This document shows positions 17,412 through 26,302 of a stretch of DNA of 57,125 nucleotides, in pieces (within the stretch, counting starts at the first letter, position 1; every line of letters starts with the position of its first letter). Position numbers and translations under genes: made by a program. This DNA comes from Propionibacteriaceae bacterium (GTDB taxonomy: Bacteria > Actinomycetota > Actinomycetes > Propionibacteriales > Propionibacteriaceae): NCBI GenBank assembly GCA_025965155.1, contig JAOPXN010000104.1:1-57125 (forward strand), in the 5' to 3' direction. The notes under the pieces are model-generated. The model had not been told where the DNA came from, did not search any database, and saw nothing but the letters and a program-made list of their open reading frames with translations.

Positions 17412-17888
17412 CTAGCGACGTCGGCGACCCAGGCCCGCTGCGACGTTCACTCCGACGATGCCTGCCCAGGCAACGGCCAGTCCGAGCAGCCCGGGTTCAA
17501 CGACCGAACCACTGATGGCGGTGATCGGGATGCCGGCTCCGAGAGAGACGATGCCAAGCACGAACCGCTGCCGCTGGCTGGTCCGCTCGGCGGCGTCGGC
17601 ACCCTGGGTCACCTCGGCGGCGCGCCGCAGCTCGGCGGTCCGCATCGCTGCGAGCTGCTCGATCCGGTCGGCCAGCCCGGCTGCGACATGCTCGTTGTAC
17701 TCCGCCCCGAGCTCGGCCCGAGCCGCTAAGGCGGCGGCCACGTCACGCCGGGTCTCGGCATCGCCGTACGGAGCGGGAGCGCGACCGCCCCAGGAGGGGT
17801 CGGCCTGCCGGTACGGCTGCGCGGGCTCCTGCCGGTACGGCTGCGCGGGATCATACGGCCGGTACGGCGGCGGCGACTGCTCCGACAT
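17412..17888 (-). CDS. Hypothetical membrane protein with Pro/Tyr-rich N-terminus
   Basis: A 158-residue protein. Residues 1-40 contain two near-identical AQPYRQ repeats (PAQPYRQEPAQPYRQADP). A central amphipathic Ala/Glu/Arg-rich region (about 45-105) may form coiled coil. Two hydrophobic helices at the end (FVLGIVSLGAGIPITAI and GLLGLAVAWAGIVGVNVAAGL) finish in RRRR. The ATG at 17888 is 58 bases after mazG ends. No characterised family is recognised. The pattern suggests a membrane protein with cytoplasmic N- and C-termini. Confidence 0.65.
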   Translation of the reverse strand: MSEQSPPPYRPYDPAQPYRQEPAQPYRQADPSWGGRAPAPYGDAETRRDVAAALAARAELGAEYNEHVAAGLADRIEQLAAMRTAELRRAAEVTQGADAAERTSQRQRFVLGIVSLGAGIPITAISGSVVEPGLLGLAVAWAGIVGVNVAAGLGRRRR

Positions 17889-17946
17889 GAGGTCAGCGTA
17901 GACCTCTGACCTCGGTCGCACCCATCGCAGCCCGATGTCGATCCTG

Positions 17947-18573
17947 TCACGCCGACTCCGCCGCCTGCACCTGGCGCTCCAGGTCACGGACGGCATCCCT
18001 CACCGCCTGGTCCGGGTCGATGCCACAGGCATGGGCACGGGCGGTCAGGGACAGCACCTGCCGGCCGACCTCTTCTGCGGTGATCGGCTGGTCGTCGAGC
18101 GGCAGGTCGACCCGGCGGGACCGAGCCCGGCTGATGATCTTGGCCGCTCGGGCCAGCGCGGACAGCTGCTCGGGGATTCCTTGCAGCACGGAGCGCCGGC
18201 CCTTCTCCACTGCCTTGCGCTGCTCCCAGCTGCCGTGCAGGTCCTCGGGGGTCTGGTCGCCGGCGAAGACGTACGGATGTCTGCTGATCAACTTGTCCGC
18301 GACGCCACGGGCCACGTCCTCGATGTTGAATCCGTCCGGCTCCTCGGCGGCGATCCTGGCATGGAAGACCACCTGCAGCAGCAGGTCACCGAGCTCCTCA
18401 CGGAGGTGGGTCCGGTCGCCGGACTCGATCGCCTCGACCGTCTCCATTGCCTCCTCCACCAGGTACTGCACCAGCGACCGGTGGGTCTGCTCGGCATCCC
18501 AGGGGCACTTCACCCGCAGGGTCGCCATCACCTCGATCAGGCGGCTGAGCTCGGGGTTGCGGTCGGCGCCCAC
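17947..18573 (-). CDS. mazG: MazG-type nucleoside triphosphate pyrophosphohydrolase
   Basis: A 208-residue protein with the MazG metal site: EEAMETVEAI (ExxE) followed by REELGDLLLQVVFHARIA (ExxD). CPWDAEQTHRSLVQYL is the typical start of the domain. A second part (ISRHPYVFAG onward) corresponds to the rest of the domain. These all-alpha pyrophosphatases hydrolyse NTPs, including damaged ones, to NMP and pyrophosphate. It lies between a SurA-like lipoprotein gene and a hypothetical gene, matching the mycobacterial Rv1021-Rv1022 order. Confidence 0.9.
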   Translation of the reverse strand: MGADRNPELSRLIEVMATLRVKCPWDAEQTHRSLVQYLVEEAMETVEAIESGDRTHLREELGDLLLQVVFHARIAAEEPDGFNIEDVARGVADKLISRHPYVFAGDQTPEDLHGSWEQRKAVEKGRRSVLQGIPEQLSALARAAKIISRARSRRVDLPLDDQPITAEEVGRQVLSLTARAHACGIDPDQAVRDAVRDLERQVQAAESA

Positions 18574-18574
18574 C

Positions 18575-19105
18575 TCAGGGGGTCTGGACGGCGGCAGGCT
18601 GTGACAGCGAGCCAGCTTCGCCGTTCAGGATCGACCCATCGGTGGTGTCGGGGTTCCAGACGCCATATCGAGGGTTGACCTCGACCGGAGTCGCCTTCAC
18701 CTCGGCCAGGAAGGCCTCGGACCCTAGCTTCTGCTGCACGATCAGTGAGTCGGCCAGGTCGAACGCGACCGCCTTAGCGGCCGGGATGTTCAGCAGTGTC
18801 GGGTTCGTCTCGGCGGCCCGCTGGGCCTCGGTGATGACGATGTTCTTGCGCGCCGCGATCTGCGCCGACACCTCCCCCAGCACCATGGCGGTAATGACGT
18901 CCTGTCGCGGCACCGGGCTCTCCTGGCCGATGGCGGCGTTGACCCCATCGACCGCCTCGTTGAGCTGGCGATCGGAGATCTGCTGGTCACCGACGTACGC
19001 GGCCACTCCGGGCGACTTCTGCGCGCAGCCGGAGACCGCGATGGTCGCCAGCACGGCGACCGCCACTGCTGCCCGCCGCAGGTGTTTGCCCTGCATCACT
19101 GTCAT
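18575..19105 (-). CDS. Lipoprotein with SurA N-terminal-like domain
   Basis: A 176-residue predicted lipoprotein. The basic start (MQGKHLRR) precedes a hydrophobic segment ending in a lipobox AVSGC, with lipidation at Cys near residue 27. The mature part resembles the N-terminal helical chaperone region of SurA/PrsA foldases (VAAYVGDQQISDRQLNEAVDGV), without a parvulin catalytic domain. The ATG at 19105 was chosen from the AGGA nine bases upstream. A genomic neighbour of mazG and mfd, as in other actinobacteria. It ends one base before mazG's start region (18573), so the two are likely cotranscribed. Confidence 0.78.
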   Translation of the reverse strand: MTVMQGKHLRRAAVAVAVLATIAVSGCAQKSPGVAAYVGDQQISDRQLNEAVDGVNAAIGQESPVPRQDVITAMVLGEVSAQIAARKNIVITEAQRAAETNPTLLNIPAAKAVAFDLADSLIVQQKLGSEAFLAEVKATPVEVNPRYGVWNPDTTDGSILNGEAGSLSQPAAVQTP

Positions 19106-19154
19106 CGTCACCCGTCCTCGATCCAAGATTCACCGCGATCCTACAGGCGCGACG

Positions 19155-22100
19155 TTAGGCGAAGATGTCGCTGACCACCCGGGCGCACCAGTCCAGCAGG
19201 TCGGTGTCGCGTACCGGTTGGCCTCCGATCGGGGCGGTGGTCGGGCGTGGCACCAAAATGATCTTGGCCGCTTCCTTCACCACCGCACCGGGATAGAGCC
19301 GTTTCAGCCGCATCATCTTGGACTCCAGCAGGTCGGCAGGCCCGAAGCGGATGAAGTTCCCTTGCGAGACCACCTCGGTCACCCCCGCCGACCGGGCCAC
19401 CAGCCGGAAACGAGCCACCGCCAGCAGGTTCTCCACCTCCGGCGCCGGCTTGCCGTACCGGTCGACGAGCTCGGCGACCAGCGCGTCGATGTCTGCCTCG
19501 GTCCGCACCTGTGCCAACCGCTTGTACATCTCCAGCCGCAGCCGTTCCGACTCGACGTAGTCGGTGGGCAGATGCGCCTCCACCGGAAGCTCGATCCGCA
19601 TCTCCGGCTCCGGCTCGGTGTCGGTGCCGCGGTAGTCCGCCACGGCCTCGCCGACCAGCCGGATGTAGAGGTCGAACCCGACGTCGGCGATGTGGCCGGA
19701 CTGCTCACCGCCCAGCAGGTTGCCGGCGCCACGGATCTCCAGGTCCTTCATCGCGATCGCCATCCCGGCGCCGAGGTCGGTGTGTGCGGCGATGGTCGCG
19801 AGCCGGTCATGCGCCGTCTCGGTCAGCGGCTTCTCCGGCGGGTACAGGAAGTAGGCGTAGCCGCGGTCCCGGCCACGCCCGACCCGGCCACGAAGCTGGT
19901 GCAGCTGGGACAGGCCCAGCAGGTCGGACCGCTCGATCAGCAGCGTGTTGGCGGTGGAGATGTCCAGGCCTGCCTCGACGATGGTGGTGCAGACCAGCAC
20001 GTCCGCACGGCGTTCCCAGAAGTCGACCATCACCTGCTCCAGCCGATGCTCCCCCATCTGACCGTGTGCGGTCACCACGCGTGCCTCCGGCACCAGGTCG
20101 TTGATCTTCTTCGCCACCTTGTCGATGCTCTGCACCCGGTTGTGCACGTAGAAGACCTGCCCCTCACGGAGCAGCTCGCGACGAATCGCCGCGGTCACCT
20201 GGGCGTCGTCGTACGGACCGGCGAAGGTCAGCACCGGGTGCCGTTCCTCCGGCGGGGTCGCGATGGTGCTCATCTCCCGGATGCCGGTGACCGCCATCTC
20301 CAACGTCCTCGGAATCGGCGTAGCCGACATGGCCAACACGTCTACCGAGGTCCGCAGCCGCTTCAGCTGCTCTTTGTGCTCGACGCCGAAGCGCTGCTCC
20401 TCGTCGATAATCACCAGGCCAAGGTCGGAGAACTCCACCTCGCCCGACAGCAGCCGGTGGGTGCCGATCACGACATCGACGGTGCCCGCCTTGACCGCCT
20501 CCTTGGTGGCCTTGGACTCGGCCTCGCTCTGAAACCGGCTCAGCGGAGCAACGGTGACCGGGAACCCGGCGTACCGGTCGGCGAAGGTGGCGTGATGCTG
20601 CTGGACCAGCAGCGTGGTCGGCACCAGCACCGCCACCTGCTTGCCGTCCTGGACAGCCTTGAAGGCGGCCCGGACAGCGATCTCGGTCTTGCCGTAGCCC
20701 ACGTCGCCACAGATCAGCCGGTCCATCGGCACGACCTGCTCCATGTCCTTCTTGACCTCTTCGATGCAGGCCAGCTGGTCCGGGGTCTCGACGAAGTTGA
20801 ACGCGTCCTCGAGCTCCCGCTGCCAGGCGGTGTCGGGAGAGAAGGCGTGGCCGCGGCTCGCCTGGCGGGCGGCGTACAGCTTGATCAGCTCGGCGGCGAT
20901 CTCCCGGACCGCCTTGCGGGCACGGCTCTTGCGTTTGGCCCAGTCACCGCCGCCCATCTTGTCCAGCGTCGGGTTCTCGCCGCCGACATAGCGGGTGACC
21001 TGGTCCAGCTGGTCCATCGGGACGTAGAGCCGGTCACGGGGCTGGCCGCGCTTGGACGGGGCGTACTCGATCACCAGGTACTCCCGGGTCGACCCCGCCA
21101 CCGCGCGCTGCACCATCTCCACATAGCGGCCGACGCCGTGCTGCTCGTGCACCACCGCGTCACCGGTTGCCAGCTCAAGGGGGTCGATCTGGTTCTTCCG
21201 TCGGGCCGGCATCTTGCGGCTGGACTTGTCTGCGGCCCGCTGCCCGGACAGGTCACTGGCCGTGAACACGGCGAGCTTGACCGAATCAACCGAGAACCCG
21301 TGCTGCAGTCCACCGACACTGATCGAGGCAACCGACTCGATCGGCACCTGGGCCAGATCGGGCAGTACCCGGGCGGGGATCTCATGCTCGCTGAGCACCT
21401 CCGCCATCCGGGCGCTGAGACCCTTGCCCTCCGACAGGAGCACCACCCGCCAGCCCTCTCGGACCCGCCGGCCGATGTCGCGCACCGCCGCCTCGGTGTC
21501 CCCTCGGTACGTCTCCCCGGTGTGACCGGCGACGGTGCGTGACTCGACGCCCCGGCCACTGACCACGGTCTGGAAGTCGATCAGCTCCCCGTCCTCGGTC
21601 CGCACCTCGGTGTCGGTCGGAGCGGGCCCGGCGCTGAAGGGCGACAACGTCCACCACGCCATGCCGCGGTCGATCGCGGCCTGGCGTACCTCTGCCAACG
21701 GCTGGTACGCCGAAGCGCCCAGGTCGATCGGAGCCTTGCCGCCACCGGCGGCCGCGGCCCAGGATGCCTGCAGGAACTCCTGGCTGGTGGTCACCAGGTC
21801 GATGGCCCGACCACGCACCAGCTCGGGGTCAGACACCAGTACGTGGGTGTCGGCGGGCATCAGGTCGACCAGCAGCTCCATGCCGTCGACCAGCGCCGGC
21901 GAGAGCGCCTCCATGCCATCCACAGCGTGGCCCTGGGCGATCTTCTCCAGCATCTCGATCAGCTCGGGGTGCTGCTGGGCCAGCGTCGCGGCCCGCTGCC
22001 GTACCTCGTCGGTGAGCAGCAGCTCACGGCACGGCGAAGCGATGATCTCCTTGACGGTCAGGTCGCTGGAGCGCTGGTCCGCCACCGAGAAGTACCGGAT

Positions 22101-22742
22101 CTCCTCCACCGTGTCGCCGAAGAAGTCGACCCGCAGCGGATGCTCCTCGGTCGGCGGGAAGACGTCGACGATCCCGCCACGGACGGCGAACTCGCCGCGC
22201 CGCTCCACCAGGTCGACCCGGATGTAGGCAGCGCCGACCAGCGCCGCGGACAGGTCGCCGAGGTCGAAGTCCTCACCCACCGCCAGTCGGACCGGCTGGA
22301 GATCTGCGAGTCCCTTCACCTGGGGTTGCAGCACGCTGCGGACCGGCGCCACGACGATCTTCGGCGGACGTTCCCCGTCTGCCGTGTTAGCCAGCCGGCG
22401 AAGCACGGCGAGGCGACGACCCACCGTGTCCGAACGTGGGCTGAGCCGCTCATGCGGCAGCGTCTCCCAGGCGGGGTAGTAGGCGACCTCGTCCTCACCC
22501 ATCAGCGACTGCAAGGTGGCGGTGACGTCCTCGGCCTCGCGGTAGGTGGAGGTGACCAGCAGGACCGGGCGGCCGGCGCCGCCCCGGTCAGCGGAGGTGG
22601 CCAATGCAGCGGCGATCAGCGGACGCATCGGCGGCGGGGCGGTGATGTCGAGCGCCGTCAGGGCGCGCGAGCGCGCATCGCCGACGGCTTCGGCGATGGT
22701 GGGGTCTTGGGTAATAAGGTCAACAAGTCCCGACAGGCTCAC
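19155..22742 (-). CDS. mfd: Transcription-repair coupling factor
   Basis: A 1195-residue ATP-dependent DNA translocase that removes stalled RNA polymerase and recruits UvrA. Domain order fits the family: UvrB-like N-terminal module (about 1-400), RNA-polymerase-interacting CarD-like domain ([17 protein letters not shown]), RecG-like helicase motor with Walker A in [15 protein letters not shown] box in [20 protein letters not shown], and motif VI in [18 protein letters not shown]-terminal TRCF regulatory domain follows. Length is normal. Flanked downstream by the lipoprotein-mazG pair, upstream by GC-rich repeats and the divergent F420 enzyme gene. Confidence 0.96.
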   Translation of the reverse strand: MSLSGLVDLITQDPTIAEAVGDARSRALTALDITAPPPMRPLIAAALATSADRGGAGRPVLLVTSTYREAEDVTATLQSLMGEDEVAYYPAWETLPHERLSPRSDTVGRRLAVLRRLANTADGERPPKIVVAPVRSVLQPQVKGLADLQPVRLAVGEDFDLGDLSAALVGAAYIRVDLVERRGEFAVRGGIVDVFPPTEEHPLRVDFFGDTVEEIRYFSVADQRSSDLTVKEIIASPCRELLLTDEVRQRAATLAQQHPELIEMLEKIAQGHAVDGMEALSPALVDGMELLVDLMPADTHVLVSDPELVRGRAIDLVTTSQEFLQASWAAAAGGGKAPIDLGASAYQPLAEVRQAAIDRGMAWWTLSPFSAGPAPTDTEVRTEDGELIDFQTVVSGRGVESRTVAGHTGETYRGDTEAAVRDIGRRVREGWRVVLLSEGKGLSARMAEVLSEHEIPARVLPDLAQVPIESVASISVGGLQHGFSVDSVKLAVFTASDLSGQRAADKSSRKMPARRKNQIDPLELATGDAVVHEQHGVGRYVEMVQRAVAGSTREYLVIEYAPSKRGQPRDRLYVPMDQLDQVTRYVGGENPTLDKMGGGDWAKRKSRARKAVREIAAELIKLYAARQASRGHAFSPDTAWQRELEDAFNFVETPDQLACIEEVKKDMEQVVPMDRLICGDVGYGKTEIAVRAAFKAVQDGKQVAVLVPTTLLVQQHHATFADRYAGFPVTVAPLSRFQSEAESKATKEAVKAGTVDVVIGTHRLLSGEVEFSDLGLVIIDEEQRFGVEHKEQLKRLRTSVDVLAMSATPIPRTLEMAVTGIREMSTIATPPEERHPVLTFAGPYDDAQVTAAIRRELLREGQVFYVHNRVQSIDKVAKKINDLVPEARVVTAHGQMGEHRLEQVMVDFWERRADVLVCTTIVEAGLDISTANTLLIERSDLLGLSQLHQLRGRVGRGRDRGYAYFLYPPEKPLTETAHDRLATIAAHTDLGAGMAIAMKDLEIRGAGNLLGGEQSGHIADVGFDLYIRLVGEAVADYRGTDTEPEPEMRIELPVEAHLPTDYVESERLRLEMYKRLAQVRTEADIDALVAELVDRYGKPAPEVENLLAVARFRLVARSAGVTEVVSQGNFIRFGPADLLESKMMRLKRLYPGAVVKEAAKIILVPRPTTAPIGGQPVRDTDLLDWCARVVSDIFA

Positions 22743-22769
22743 CGCACAAATCTACAGCTCGGTCCAACT

Positions 22770-22825
22770 GCGCTCCGCGCCGTACCACAGCGCGCTCCGC
22801 GCCGTACTAACAGCGCGCTCCGCGC
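22770..22825. repeat. Three spaced copies of GCGCTCCGCGC
   Basis: The 11-mer occurs at 22770-22780, 22792-22802 and 22815-22825; the first two are followed by CGTAC, giving a longer unit of about 18 bases. Period is 22 then 23 bases, two helical turns. The block sits in the divergent gap between mfd and the F420-dependent dehydrogenase gene. A regulatory array or degenerate small-repeat element are both possible. Confidence 0.7.
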
Positions 22826-22904
22826 GGGCCGACCTCACCAGCCGGGGGGCCGTCGGCTCATAATGGCAGTCGTATAGCGACGGCAACCAGGGAAGTGGGC
22901 ATTG

Positions 22905-23891
22905 ATGAGCCTGACCATCGGCTACGCGGCCATGCTGGAGCAGTTCCACCCGCTCGAGGTAGTGGACTACAGCGCCTATGCGGAGAGCAAGGGGTTCTCG
23001 GGGGTGATGGCCGCCGACCACTTCCAACCGTGGGTTCCGCAGCAGGGGCAGTCAGCCTTCGTCTGGAATGTGCTGACCGCACTCGGCGAACGTACCAAGG
23101 GCGACATCGGCCCTGGGGTGATCGCGCCGCACTTTCGCAACCACCCAGCCGTGGTGGCCCAGGCGTCGGCGACGCTGGCGGCCATGTACCCGGGGCGGCA
23201 CTGGCTCGGCCTCGGGGCCGGTGAGGCGCTGAACGAGCATGTCGTCGGCGGCTACTGGCCGGAGGCAGCGGAACGGTCGCACAAGATGTTCGAGGCGGTG
23301 GAGATCATCAAGAAGCTCTTCACCGGCAAGGACGTGAAGCACAAGGGTGAGCACTTCACGATGGAGACGGTCCGGCTGTGGACCATGCCGGAGACCCCGC
23401 CGGAGATCTTGATCGCCACGGCAGGGCCGTTCAACGCCAAGCGCACCGGACGGTTCGCTGACGGGATGATCACCGTCGGGGCACCGCTGGAGAAGATCTC
23501 GATGCTGTTCGACAAGTTCGCTGAGGGCGCGAGGTCAGCCGGGAAGGACCCGGACGTCATGCCGAAGGTTCTGCAGCTGCACATGTCCTGGGCGGCGAGC
23601 GACGAGGAGGCGCAGCGGAACGCCCTGGTCGAGTGGCCGAACGGAGGGATGCGTTTCCCCAAGGCCGATATCCGCTCGCCGTTCGACTTCGCCGAGATGG
23701 CGAAGCTGGTCAGGTTGGAGGACTTCGACGGCCGGATGGTCATCTCCTCCGACCCGGACCAGCATCGTGCCTATATTCAGAAGTTCGTGGACCTCGGCTT
23801 CGACCGGATCTATCTGCACAACGTAGGCCGCAACCAGAAGGAGTGGATCGACGTGTTCGGCTCCGAGGTGTTGCCGAAGCTCACCCGCTGA
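22905..23891 (+). CDS. F420-dependent glucose-6-phosphate dehydrogenase-family oxidoreductase
   Basis: A 328-residue luciferase-like TIM barrel closely patterned on actinobacterial F420-dependent glucose-6-phosphate dehydrogenases: the DHFQPW motif (active-site His and Trp), LGLGAGEALNEH (acidic residue and F420 contact), SDPDQHRAYI and a C-terminal LPKLTR. In that family the enzyme oxidises glucose-6-phosphate and reduces coenzyme F420. Substrate specificity here is inferred only. The ATG at 22905 follows a TTG at 22902 and a GGGAAG further upstream. It converges with pth, stops 7 bases apart. Implies the host makes F420. Confidence 0.83.
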   Translation: MSLTIGYAAMLEQFHPLEVVDYSAYAESKGFSGVMAADHFQPWVPQQGQSAFVWNVLTALGERTKGDIGPGVIAPHFRNHPAVVAQASATLAAMYPGRHWLGLGAGEALNEHVVGGYWPEAAERSHKMFEAVEIIKKLFTGKDVKHKGEHFTMETVRLWTMPETPPEILIATAGPFNAKRTGRFADGMITVGAPLEKISMLFDKFAEGARSAGKDPDVMPKVLQLHMSWAASDEEAQRNALVEWPNGGMRFPKADIRSPFDFAEMAKLVRLEDFDGRMVISSDPDQHRAYIQKFVDLGFDRIYLHNVGRNQKEWIDVFGSEVLPKLTR

Positions 23892-23898
23892 CGCGTGG

Positions 23899-24483
23899 TC
23901 AGGAGTTGAAGGCGCTCTGGGTGTTTTCCAGCCCGACCTTGGTCAGCGACTCGACGGCATCCGCGGCGCGACTGACCTCGATCCCGAGGTCAACCCGTTC
24001 AGCAGCGGTGAAGTTGCTGAGCAGGAAGTCGGCCGGCTCCTGTCGCCCCGGCGGGCGACCGACGCCCACCCGTACCCGGTAGAAGTCCCCAGTGGACAAG
24101 GACTTTCGGATCGACTTCAGGCCGTTGTGCCCGTTGTCGCCACCGCCGAACTTGACCCGAATCTGACCGGGGTCGATGTCGAGCTCGTCGTGGATGACGA
24201 TCAGGCGGTCGGGACTGATCTTGTGGTAGCCCAGCAGCTGCGCCACCGAGCCGCCAGTCTCGTTCATGAAGGTGCGCGACTTCATCAAGACAGCGCGAGG
24301 GACGTCGGCACCGGGTGGGCCGAACCGTCCGTCGGCGACCTCGGCGCGCATGCCACGGGGGGCCGAGAACTTCGCTCCCAGGCGCGCAGCCAGCTCCTCG
24401 ACCACCAGATAGCCGACGTTATGCCGGTGGGATGCGTAGGTTGGGCCCGGATTCCCGAGCCCAACCACAAGCCACATCTGCAT
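23899..24483 (-). CDS. pth: Peptidyl-tRNA hydrolase
   Basis: A 194-residue enzyme that cleaves peptidyl-tRNA released from ribosomes. Signature motifs: WLVVGLGNPGPTYASHRHNVGY (includes the catalytic His), KSRTFMNETGG, IHDELDIDPGQIRVKFGGGDNGHNGLKSI and YRVRVGVGRP. The ATG at 24483 gives MQMWLVVGLGNPG, matching the family start; an upstream in-frame extension overlaps rplY and is rejected. It starts ten bases after the rplY stop, an arrangement conserved in actinobacteria. Confidence 0.95.
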   Translation of the reverse strand: MQMWLVVGLGNPGPTYASHRHNVGYLVVEELAARLGAKFSAPRGMRAEVADGRFGPPGADVPRAVLMKSRTFMNETGGSVAQLLGYHKISPDRLIVIHDELDIDPGQIRVKFGGGDNGHNGLKSIRKSLSTGDFYRVRVGVGRPPGRQEPADFLLSNFTAAERVDLGIEVSRAADAVESLTKVGLENTQSAFNS

Positions 24484-24493
24484 TACGCCAGGC

Positions 24494-25156
24494 TTACGCT
24501 TCGCCGGCGCTCTCCGCCGACCCCTCGGTGGAGGCACCCTCGCCCTCGTCGGCCACGGTCGGCTCGATGCCGGCCTCGGCCTCGGCCTCGGCAAGCTGCG
24601 CTTCGGCGGCCGCCTCGGACTGCGCCTGGGTGATGTTGACGATCAGCACGTCGGGGTCGATCGCGAGGGCGGAGCCTCGCGGCAGCACCAGATCGCTGGC
24701 CAGGATCTGCGACCCGGCCCGCAGACCATCGATGGAGACGACGATCTCCGTCGGGATGTGGGTGGCTTCGGCTTCGAGAGCGACCGACGTACGGTCGACG
24801 ACAACCAGGGTCTCGGGGGCTGCGTCACCCTCGACGTGGATGCCGACGTCGACGGTGACCTTCTCGCCGCTGCGGACCAGGACCAGGTCAACGTGCTCGA
24901 TGGTGTGCTTGAGCGGGTCACGCTGGACCTGCTTGGGCAGCGCGAGCTGCGAGTCGGCGCCAGCGATGTCGATGGAGAGCAGTGCGTTGGCGGTACGCAG
25001 CGCCAGCAGGGTCTCGTGACCCGGCAGGCTGATATGGATCGGATCGGTGCCATGGCCGTACAAGACGGCGGGAACCTTGTTCGCGCGACGGATCCGGCGG
25101 GCAGCGCCCTTGCCGAACTCGGTACGCAATTCGGCGGTGAGCTTAACCTCGGCCAC
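24494..25156 (-). CDS. rplY: 50S ribosomal protein L25/general stress protein Ctc
   Basis: A 220-residue protein of the long L25/TL5/Ctc type. The N-terminal 5S-rRNA-binding domain has EFGKGAARRIRRANKVPAVLYG and DPLKHTIEHVDLVLV; a beta-rich C-terminal domain follows (IPTEIVVSIDGLRAGSQI). The acidic Glu/Ala-rich tail (about 185-220) is typical of actinobacterial members. GTG start with GAGGAG eight bases upstream. It precedes pth and is followed upstream by prs, as in M. tuberculosis Rv1014c-Rv1017c. Confidence 0.95.
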   Translation of the reverse strand: MAEVKLTAELRTEFGKGAARRIRRANKVPAVLYGHGTDPIHISLPGHETLLALRTANALLSIDIAGADSQLALPKQVQRDPLKHTIEHVDLVLVRSGEKVTVDVGIHVEGDAAPETLVVVDRTSVALEAEATHIPTEIVVSIDGLRAGSQILASDLVLPRGSALAIDPDVLIVNITQAQSEAAAEAQLAEAEAEAGIEPTVADEGEGASTEGSAESAGEA

Positions 25157-25282
25157 GAAACTAACTCCTCAAACTTCGAAAACATGATGGGGATGATGCT
25201 CGGTGAGGAGTCAGCAGGTTCGCTTCAACCTTGTCGATCACGGTCCGCTGGTGACCCTCGCCGAGGCAACCTGACAACCCTA

Positions 25283-25317
25283 GCCCAGCCAGACCTGCGA
25301 GGGAAATTCCCCTGGGC
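25283..25317 (-). terminator. Possible weak terminator or leader structure between prs and rplY
   Basis: GCCCAG (25283-25288) pairs with CTGGGC (25312-25317) and encloses the palindrome GGGAAATTCCC (25301-25311). It lies just after the prs stop on the minus strand. No T-run follows, so it may be an mRNA processing or attenuation structure instead. Confidence 0.3.
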
Positions 25318-25324
25318 CGGATTC

Positions 25325-26302
25325 CTAGCTCTGGCCGCCGAACAAGCTCGTCACGGACCCGTCCTCGAAGACCTCGTGGATCGCCCGGGCGATCAACGGG
25401 GCAATGGACAGGACTGTCAGCTGGTCGAACCGGCGTTCTGCGGGAATCGGCAGCGTGTTGGTGACGATGACCTCTTCAAAGGCAGAGGCCCGAAGCCGAT
25501 CGATCGCAGGGCCGGACAGCACCGGGTGCGTTGCGGCGGCGATGACCGACTTGGCGCCGCGGGACATCAGCGCCTCGGCCGCCTGGCAGATGGTGCCGGC
25601 CGTGTCGATCATGTCGTCGACCAGCAGACAGACCCGGCCCTCGACGTCGCCCACCACCTCGTGCACCGCGACGGTGTTCGCCACGTTGGGGTCGCGGCGC
25701 TTGTGGATGATCGCCAGCGAGCAGTTCAGCTTGTCGGTCCACAGGTCCGCCAGGCGCACCCGGCCGGCGTCCGGGGACACCACAGTCATCTCGCTGGTGT
25801 CGTACTTGGACTGGATGTAGTCCGACAGCACCGGCAGGGCCCATAGATGGTCCACCGGCCCGTCGAAGAAACCTTGGATCTGGGCCGCGTGCAGATCGAC
25901 CGACATCAGCCGGTTGGCGCCGGCCGTCTTGAACAGGTCGGCGATCAGCCGGGCCGAGATCGGCTCCCGGCCGGCGTGCTTCTTGTCCTGGCGGGCGTAC
26001 GGGTAGAACGGGGCGACCACGGTGATCCGCTTCGCGGACGCGCGCTTCAACGCGTCCACCATGATCAGCTGCTCCATCACCCACTCGTTCACCGGAGCCG
26101 CGTGGCTCTGGATGACGTACGCATCGCTGCCGCGGACGGATTCCTCGAACCGGACGTAGATCTCGGAGTTGGCATAGTTCAACGCACGCGTCGGAACCAG
26201 CCCAACGTCCATCAGCTCGGCCACCTCCTTGGCCAGCTCTGGGTATGCCCGGCCGGAGAAGAGCATCAGGTGCTTCTCGTTGGGTTTCTTGACCCCGGTC
26301 AC
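25325..26302 (-). CDS. prs: Ribose-phosphate pyrophosphokinase
   Basis: A 325-residue enzyme making PRPP from ribose-5-phosphate and ATP for nucleotide, His and Trp synthesis. Family motifs: FSGRAYPELAKEVAE, RFEESVRGSDAYVIQS, FYPYARQDKKHAGREPISARL (flexible ATP loop), DLHAAQIQGFFDGPVDHL and the PRPP-binding LLVDDMIDTAGTI. The GTG at 26302 overlaps the glmU stop (GTGA) with GAGGAG upstream inside glmU, so translation is coupled; the longer in-frame version is rejected. Confidence 0.96.
   Translation of the reverse strand: MTGVKKPNEKHLMLFSGRAYPELAKEVAELMDVGLVPTRALNYANSEIYVRFEESVRGSDAYVIQSHAAPVNEWVMEQLIMVDALKRASAKRITVVAPFYPYARQDKKHAGREPISARLIADLFKTAGANRLMSVDLHAAQIQGFFDGPVDHLWALPVLSDYIQSKYDTSEMTVVSPDAGRVRLADLWTDKLNCSLAIIHKRRDPNVANTVAVHEVVGDVEGRVCLLVDDMIDTAGTICQAAEALMSRGAKSVIAAATHPVLSGPAIDRLRASAFEEVIVTNTLPIPAERRFDQLTVLSIAPLIARAIHEVFEDGSVTSLFGGQS

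Noticed and set aside
18642-21542. 966-residue plus-strand open frame opposite mfd and the lipoprotein
   Set aside because: High GC keeps the antisense frame free of stops; composition is low-complexity His/Gln/Arg-rich and mfd on the other strand has all its motifs.
22770-22825. CRISPR array
   Set aside because: Only three 11-bp units with 11-12 bp spacing, no cas genes; far too short for repeats and spacers.
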